Below are positions 59,324 to 64,000 of a DNA stretch of 64,000 bases, one piece after another. Origin of the DNA: PFJX01 sp963713085 (GTDB lineage: Bacteria > Pseudomonadota > Gammaproteobacteria > Burkholderiales > Thiobacillaceae); assembly GCA_963713085.1 (NCBI GenBank), contig CAVQKQ010000010.1, positions 1 to 64,000 of the forward strand, read 5' to 3'. The translations under genes and the position numbers were made by a program. Within the stretch, counting starts at the first letter, position 1. Each line of letters begins with the position of its first letter. The notes under the pieces were generated by a model. The model did not search any database. It had not been told where the DNA came from and saw only the letters and a program-made list of their open reading frames with translations.

Positions 59324-60247
59324 ATGGATGAAGAGTTCCTGATCCCCGTGCGCAGGTCCGAGATCGAGGTCGGCAAGCCCTTGCCCTTCGCCGTTTACGA
59401 TGCCGACCGCAATCTGCTGCTGAACCGGGGCGTCATCGTCGCAAGCGAGAGCCAGGCCGAAGCCCTCGTCGAGCGGGGCTTGTTCCGGGAACGTCCCCGT
59501 TCCCAGGCGATCTCCGCGGTGGAAACGCTCGATGATGTTCCTTCCGGCGAGGAAAACCCGGCGGGGCGGGCCAAACCCCAGGAAGAGGCCCTGCCCTTCG
59601 ACGCCATCAAGCTCATGCCCGGCGACGCCCTCCAGTTGCAGCCCCTGATGGAAGGCCAGGTGGAACGGTTCACCGTCCATGTCATCGGCATGATGCGCCC
59701 CAAGAGCGTGCTGGTTACCGCCCCCATGATCGACGGCAAGCTGATCTTCATCCGCGACGGCCAGACCTATCTGGTGCGCGCTTTCTCCGGCCTGAATGTT
59801 TGCGCCTTCAAAGCCAGGGTCCTGAAGTCCCAATTGCAGCCTTTCCCCTATCTCCATCTGGCCTATCCGGACAGCGTCCAGGCCATGCGCATCCGCAAGG
59901 CCATGCGCGCCCCGGTGGAAATCATCGTCGCGATCCAAGAATCGGAGGAGGGCCGGCAGGTCGGCGCCGGCAAACTCCTGGATATCAGCGTGGGGGGCGC
60001 CAAGCTGCTTTCGTCGATGAGGCTGGGCTGGAAGGATCAGACCATCTGGCTGTCGTTCAAGGTGAAGCTGGATGACATGGAGGAGTATGTCAAAACACCC
60101 GCCATCATCCGTTCCGTGGGCGAGGAAGAGGACGAGCAGGGCAAGACCATGAAATCCTACGGCATCCAGTTCGGCGTGCTGAATCAGTCCCAGCGCCTGA
60201 TCATCATGAATCTGGTTTATCAGCACCTGTTGAAGGAAGACGATTAA
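59324..60247 (+). CDS. YcgR-like PilZ-domain protein (c-di-GMP effector)
   Basis: 307 residues. An N-terminal YcgR-like part (RRSEIEVGKPLPFAVYDADRNLLLNRGVIV) and middle beta domain (VERFTVHVIGMMRPKSVLVTAP) precede the PilZ domain with both ligand motifs: RKAMR (RxxxR) and DISVGGAKL (DxSxxG). Expected to bind c-di-GMP and affect motility or surface behaviour. No flagellar genes are nearby. Its stop overlaps the thyA start (TAATG). Confidence 0.85.
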   Translation: MDEEFLIPVRRSEIEVGKPLPFAVYDADRNLLLNRGVIVASESQAEALVERGLFRERPRSQAISAVETLDDVPSGEENPAGRAKPQEEALPFDAIKLMPGDALQLQPLMEGQVERFTVHVIGMMRPKSVLVTAPMIDGKLIFIRDGQTYLVRAFSGLNVCAFKARVLKSQLQPFPYLHLAYPDSVQAMRIRKAMRAPVEIIVAIQESEEGRQVGAGKLLDISVGGAKLLSSMRLGWKDQTIWLSFKVKLDDMEEYVKTPAIIRSVGEEEDEQGKTMKSYGIQFGVLNQSQRLIIMNLVYQHLLKEDD

Positions 60248-61041
60248 TGCGGCAATACCTCGACCTGCTCCGTCACGTCCTGGACCACGGCACGAAAAAG
60301 GCCGACCGCACCGGCACCGGCACCCTCTCGGTGTTCGGCCACCAGATGCGCTTCGACCTGGGCCAGGGATTTCCCATGCTCACCACCAAAAAGGTCCACC
60401 TCAAGTCCATCATCCACGAGCTGCTCTGGTTCCTGCGCGGCGACACCAACATCAAGTACCTGAAGGACCACGGCGTTTCCATCTGGGACGAATGGGCCGA
60501 CGAGAACGGCGACCTGGGCCCCATCTACGGCTACCAGTGGCGCAGCTGGCCGGCCCGGGACGGCCGCCATATCGACCAGATCAGCGAGGTGGTCGGGACC
60601 CTGAAAAGCAATCCGGACTCCCGCCGCATCATCGTCTCCGCCTGGAACGTGGGCGAACTGGAATACATGAAGCTGCCCCCCTGCCACGCCTTCTTCCAGT
60701 TCTACGTGGCCGACGGCAAATTGAGCTGCCAGCTCTACCAGCGCAGCGCCGACATCTTCCTGGGCGTGCCGTTCAACATCGCCAGTTATGCTCTGCTCAC
60801 CATGATGATGGCCCAGGCCACCGGCCTGGAACCCGGCGACTTCGTCCATACCCTGGGTGATGCCCACATCTATCTCAACCACCTGGACCAGGTGAACCTG
60901 CAGCTCTCCCGGGAGCCCCGGCCGCTGCCCGCCATGAAGCTCAACCCGGCGGTCACCGGCATCTTCGACTTCAAGTTCGAGGACTTCACCCTGGAAGGCT
61001 ACGAACCCCATCCCGGCATCAAGGCGCCGGTGGCGGTTTAG
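60247..61041 (+). CDS. thyA: Thymidylate synthase
   Basis: 264 residues, exactly the E. coli length. The catalytic Cys lies in KLPPCHAFFQFYV; RTGTGTLSVFGHQMRFDL; SCQLYQRSADIFLGVPFNIASYALL; and LGDAHIYLNHLDQ. It makes dTMP from dUMP using methylene-tetrahydrofolate. Start overlaps the PilZ gene stop. Confidence 0.98.
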   Translation: MRQYLDLLRHVLDHGTKKADRTGTGTLSVFGHQMRFDLGQGFPMLTTKKVHLKSIIHELLWFLRGDTNIKYLKDHGVSIWDEWADENGDLGPIYGYQWRSWPARDGRHIDQISEVVGTLKSNPDSRRIIVSAWNVGELEYMKLPPCHAFFQFYVADGKLSCQLYQRSADIFLGVPFNIASYALLTMMMAQATGLEPGDFVHTLGDAHIYLNHLDQVNLQLSREPRPLPAMKLNPAVTGIFDFKFEDFTLEGYEPHPGIKAPVAV

Positions 61042-61080
61042 TCGGGTCTAGGGAATGCAATCGGCACAGGTAGGCGCAGC

Positions 61081-61410
61081 ATGACCCAGGATTTCCGCCA
61101 ACCCGGCCCCCAGCGGATCGGCCCGCTATCTGAAAATCCCAGCCCGTCGGAACAGGGGCGGCGCATCGTGCTGAAGGCGCTGCTGTTCACCGCCCTGGCG
61201 TCCTTCTGCGCGGGCATTTGGCTCCTGACCCAGGAACAGACTGTCATCCCGCCGGAATCGGCGCCCCTCGTGGGAGGCGCGTTGGTTTTCGTCGCGATCT
61301 CCGATGTGCTGGCGGCGCAGATCCTGCGGCGGATCTGGTCTAGAGGCCCTGGGAGAGCAGAGCGGAATCCGTTGGTTTCCAACGCCTCGCGCGGTGACAG
61401 AAGACTGTGA
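61081..61410 (+). CDS. Small membrane protein, unknown function
   Basis: 109 residues. A disordered start (about 1-30) is followed by two helices (ALLFTALASFCAGIWLLT and PLVGGALVFVAISDVLAAQIL), then a basic tail. 40 bp after thyA. No family recognised. Confidence 0.65.
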   Translation: MTQDFRQPGPQRIGPLSENPSPSEQGRRIVLKALLFTALASFCAGIWLLTQEQTVIPPESAPLVGGALVFVAISDVLAAQILRRIWSRGPGRAERNPLVSNASRGDRRL

Positions 61411-61539
61411 GGCTCATCGCGGTCTAGGTATCCGTGCCTGCATGGCGGCTATCGCGTACCCCGAGGTGCGCTGCAGCCAGGGTGCGGTCGTCGAGGTCGG
61501 CAATGGTGGTTGGCGATTGTGGTCGTTGAGCGCCGTCGG

Positions 61540-62352
61540 CTATTGCTGACGCCACTCGTGTTTCCACAATCGTTCCAGGTCCGCCGCCAATTGGGGCGAC
61601 GGCCTGCCGATCAGCGTGGTCCTTCCGGTTTCGTAGATCATGCCGTACACCAGCCGCCTGGCCTCGGAGTACAACACCACCATGCTGTGGTCGAAGCAAT
61701 CGTGGGTCTTGCACACCGCAACCAGCCGGTAAGTCGTTCCCTGCACATCGATTTCCCGCACCGGCGACATCGGGCCGTCGAGCCGCGCCAGCCAGCTTTC
61801 CTTGAGCTTCGGGCCCAGCGCCCTGTGGTAAAGCCGCCTGAAAATCGCATCCCGCAGCGGGTCCCATGCATTGTCGGCGGACGATGCCTGTACCGGCGGG
61901 GGCATGTTGACCTTGTGGGTGTCGGGGGCACAGTCGCGGAATTTTGCCTTCAGATTCTTGCCGAGCACTTGTCCCAGGGCCGCTTCCACCTTCCGATCGC
62001 CGATGAGCTCGATGTACTGGCCGCCCGGGTCTCGGTAGACGACGAACATCAGGCCCAAGCCGCCGCGCACCTCGCTCAGCAGCGTCGTCAGGTAGTTGGG
62101 CGGCGGCTCGGGACCGAAATAGGAGACGGCATCCTCGAGCTTGCCACCGGTCATGCGCTTGCCGGCGCTCTCCACCAACAGCGCATCGGCCAGGACCCGC
62201 AGGCGCGGCGCGGCGGGATTGCCGCAATCCGGGGAATAGACGCCGCCGTACAGCTTGAACGATTCGGCGCCGAACTCCATCGCCACGGCCGGCACGGAAG
62301 TGGCAAGGCAGGCGACGATGAGACAGAAAAGGCATGCTTTTGGGATATTCAT
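61540..62352 (-). CDS. Exported protein with Ivy-like (lysozyme inhibitor) C-terminal domain
   Basis: 270 residues from ATG 62352 (GGGGAG upstream); the longer reading to 62409 lacks this site. Signal peptide ACLFCLIVACLATSVPAVA. The last 100 residues contain TYRLVAVCKTHDCFDHSMVVLYSEARRLVYGMIYETGRTTLIG, close to the CKPHDC loop of Ivy-type inhibitors of C-type lysozymes, including the two cysteines. The N-terminal 150 residues may be a second domain. It would protect peptidoglycan from lysozyme or its own transglycosylases. Confidence 0.75.
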   Translation of the reverse strand: MNIPKACLFCLIVACLATSVPAVAMEFGAESFKLYGGVYSPDCGNPAAPRLRVLADALLVESAGKRMTGGKLEDAVSYFGPEPPPNYLTTLLSEVRGGLGLMFVVYRDPGGQYIELIGDRKVEAALGQVLGKNLKAKFRDCAPDTHKVNMPPPVQASSADNAWDPLRDAIFRRLYHRALGPKLKESWLARLDGPMSPVREIDVQGTTYRLVAVCKTHDCFDHSMVVLYSEARRLVYGMIYETGRTTLIGRPSPQLAADLERLWKHEWRQQ

Positions 62353-62556
62353 GGCGATTCTCCCCGGTGCCGAGCCCGGCTCCGTGTTGCGCGCAGTCTG
62401 AAAATTCACACTAGCACAGGCTCATCGCAACGGTGGGAACACCCAGCCGCAGTCGTTTGGATAATCACATGGCAAAAGGGAACCCCGGATCCACGGAGCG
62501 GGCTTCGGATCCTTCCTACCTGGGATCGACAATCGGCCGGGAAAACAATAAAGGCA

Positions 62557-62820
62557 TCAGGGATGGGTCGCCTTTGCCTGTTCCCGGTAATAGCGCTTTG
62601 CCGCGTCCATGAGAACTTTGACATCGATCTCGCTCAGATCCGGATGGCCCTCGTGAATCGCCCGCGCGGCCCAGTATTCCGTGGTCTGGCCGTTCAGGCC
62701 CACGCCCTTCTGGAAGAATGGCTCGACCTGCCTGATGATTTCTTCGAAGACCTGCCTGAGGTCGATACGCTTGCGGCGTTCCTGATCGGGCGGCTCCTGA
62801 TCGGGGGCGTTGCGATCCAT
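62557..62820 (-). CDS. Small soluble hypothetical protein
   Basis: 87 residues, rich in charged residues and helical: RIDLRQVFEEIIRQVEPFFQKGVGLNGQTTEYWAARAIHEGHPDLSEIDVKVLMDAAKRYYREQ. CCCCGGAG lies before ATG 62820. No domain recognised. Confidence 0.65.
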   Translation of the reverse strand: MDRNAPDQEPPDQERRKRIDLRQVFEEIIRQVEPFFQKGVGLNGQTTEYWAARAIHEGHPDLSEIDVKVLMDAAKRYYREQAKATHP

Positions 62821-62963
62821 GATGGGCTCCGGGGGAAGGGGTTGTTATGCTGTTATCGGTGCATGTCCCGCGGTCTTTAATCTTATTGGCGATATATTGA
62901 CGTCCGTCAGGCCCATTCGGACAGGCCAATGGACTGTAATTCGACCGCGAGAGTGAGGACCGG

Positions 62964-64000
62964 ATGATCAAGCTGAAATTGCATTGGCAGGTGCTCATCG
63001 CCCTGGTGATGGCCGTGGTGGCCGGTTCCGCCACCCAGGCCGGCAGCACGCTGTTCGGCGTGTCGGTCATGGAAATCTACCATTTCCTGGGCACCCTGTT
63101 CCTCAATGCCTTGAAGATGCTGATCGTGCCGTTGATCGTGGCTTCCATCGTCGCCAGCATGGCCGGCAACCGGGGCGCGGGGGGGCTCGGCCGCCTGGGG
63201 ACCAAGACCTTGGTCTATTACATGGCCACCAGCACCCTGGCCATCCTGGTGGGGCTTGCCGCCATCAACCTGATCCAGCCCGGCATCGTGGACGGACACC
63301 CGGCGCGGGACATCCTGGGCCTGTCGGCCGATACCGGGAATGTGTTGGCCAAGGTGGCCGGCCGGGGCAGCGGCGACCTGGTGCAGATCTTCCTGCGCAT
63401 GCTGCCGCCCAACGTGGTGGCCGCGGCGGCGGATGGCGAGATGCTGGGGGTGATCGTGTTCAGCCTGTTGTTCGGCTATTTCGTCACCCGCCTTCCCGAT
63501 GCGCTGGCCGGTACCCAGCACCGCTTCTGGGAAGGGGTGGCCCAGGTGATGCTGGGCATGACCGATCTGGTGATGCGGTTTGCGCCCATCGGCGTATTCG
63601 GGCTGGTGGCCAAGGTGGTGGCCACTTCGGGGCTGGAGGCCTTTCGCCCACTGGCTGGATTCTTCTTCACCGTGCTCGGCGCCTTGGCGCTGCACGCCTT
63701 TGTGATTGCTGCCGCTGCTGGTGCGGTTGGTTGGGTGGTGCTCAGTCCGCTGCGACATTACAAGGCGGTCAGTCCGGCGCTGCTGACCGCCTTCTCCACC
63801 GCGTCTTCCTCCGCCACCCTGCCACTGACCATGGATTGCGTGGAGAAGCGCGCGGGTGTCTCGGAACGGGTCACCTCCTTCGTGCTGCCTCTGGGGGCCA
63901 CCATCAACATGGACGGGACGGCCCTCTACGAGGGCGCGGCGGTGTTGTTCATCGCCCAGGCATACGGACTGGATCTCTCCTTCGTCCAGCAGATCACGGT
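62964..64000 (+). CDS. Dicarboxylate/amino-acid:cation symporter (SDF family), 3' end outside window
   Basis: 346 visible residues from ATG 62964; the gene runs off the window. VLIALVMAVVAGSATQ, LGTLFLNALKMLIVPLIVASIVASM, LLTAFSTASSSATLPLTMDCVEKR (serine-rich hairpin) and TSFVLPLGATINMDGTALYEG are the DctA/GltP family signatures. It takes up C4-dicarboxylates or glutamate/aspartate with Na+ or H+. GLTP-type and DctA-type cannot be separated here. It may supply fumarate or other C4 acids for the nearby fumarate reductase (inference). Confidence 0.94.
   Translation, partial: MIKLKLHWQVLIALVMAVVAGSATQAGSTLFGVSVMEIYHFLGTLFLNALKMLIVPLIVASIVASMAGNRGAGGLGRLGTKTLVYYMATSTLAILVGLAAINLIQPGIVDGHPARDILGLSADTGNVLAKVAGRGSGDLVQIFLRMLPPNVVAAAADGEMLGVIVFSLLFGYFVTRLPDALAGTQHRFWEGVAQVMLGMTDLVMRFAPIGVFGLVAKVVATSGLEAFRPLAGFFFTVLGALALHAFVIAAAAGAVGWVVLSPLRHYKAVSPALLTAFSTASSSATLPLTMDCVEKRAGVSERVTSFVLPLGATINMDGTALYEGAAVLFIAQAYGLDLSFVQQIT

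Noticed and set aside
58247..60226. 659-codon - strand open frame opposite bpt and the PilZ gene
   Set aside because: Shadow of well-supported + strand genes; ends in an Arg/Pro-rich tail.
1..64000. CRISPR array, tRNA or rRNA genes
   Set aside because: No regularly spaced repeats, no cloverleaf-like text and no rRNA signatures were noticed in the intergenic gaps; a dedicated scan could not be run.

Overview
The window is GC-rich, densely packed DNA from a proteobacterium, most probably a sulfur-oxidising betaproteobacterium of the Nitrosomonadales/Thiobacillus type. That placement is inferred from soxYZ, several c-type cytochromes, a SHP/DHC/cytochrome b561 cluster, a two-subunit glycyl-tRNA synthetase and general gene style; no rRNA or other phylogenetic marker is present to prove it.

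Region 1 (1-7.6 kb) is an integron gene-cassette array. Nine attC-like recombination sites, all in the + orientation, separate short, mostly unrelated genes whose composition differs from the rest. The integrase and attI would lie to the left of the window. Cargo: the end of a DNA methyltransferase, a broken ApaLI-like restriction endonuclease and its C (controller) protein with C-box; a broken membrane-anchored protein; a broken Mrr-like nuclease; a broken protein with a deoxyribosyltransferase/TIR-like domain; two intact proteins of unknown function; a low-affinity iron permease-family protein; a cupin; and a PLDc_N-type membrane peptide. An IS1182-like element carrying an internally deleted transposase sits exactly at the crossover triplet of one attC, flanked by GTT on both sides.

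Region 2 (7.6-14.1 kb) is a one-directional run of small accessory genes without recognisable attC sites: RibD/DHFR-like, SpoIIAA-like, MaoC-like, ODP-type metallo-hydrolase, VOC protein and small membrane or exported proteins. It may be an older, eroded extension of the accessory zone.

Region 3 (14-64 kb) is ordinary chromosome: nitronate monooxygenase; a DUF2249/hemerythrin/multi-TM cluster; radA; an RNase D-like exonuclease; MoxR ATPase plus VWA protein; soxYZ with a strong terminator; dtd; an ene-reductase; a cytochrome operon (c4-like, b561, SHP, DHC); CinA-like; srkA; PAS-LuxR and Crp/Fnr regulators; cca; a lytic transglycosylase; an OmpR-type two-component system; glyQS; a degenerate GGDEF protein; gmhB; plsC; a Wolinella-type diheme fumarate reductase frdCAB; gloA; the aat-bpt N-degron pair; a YcgR-like PilZ protein; thyA; an Ivy-like exported protein; and the start of a dicarboxylate/amino-acid:cation symporter.

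Reading frames are disrupted in several places: about eight indels within the first 3 kb, one in the essential gene glyS, and a 5-bp duplication in a small gene near 22.7 kb. The glyS case suggests that some of these are sequence errors; the restriction endonuclease and other cassette genes may be truly decaying.
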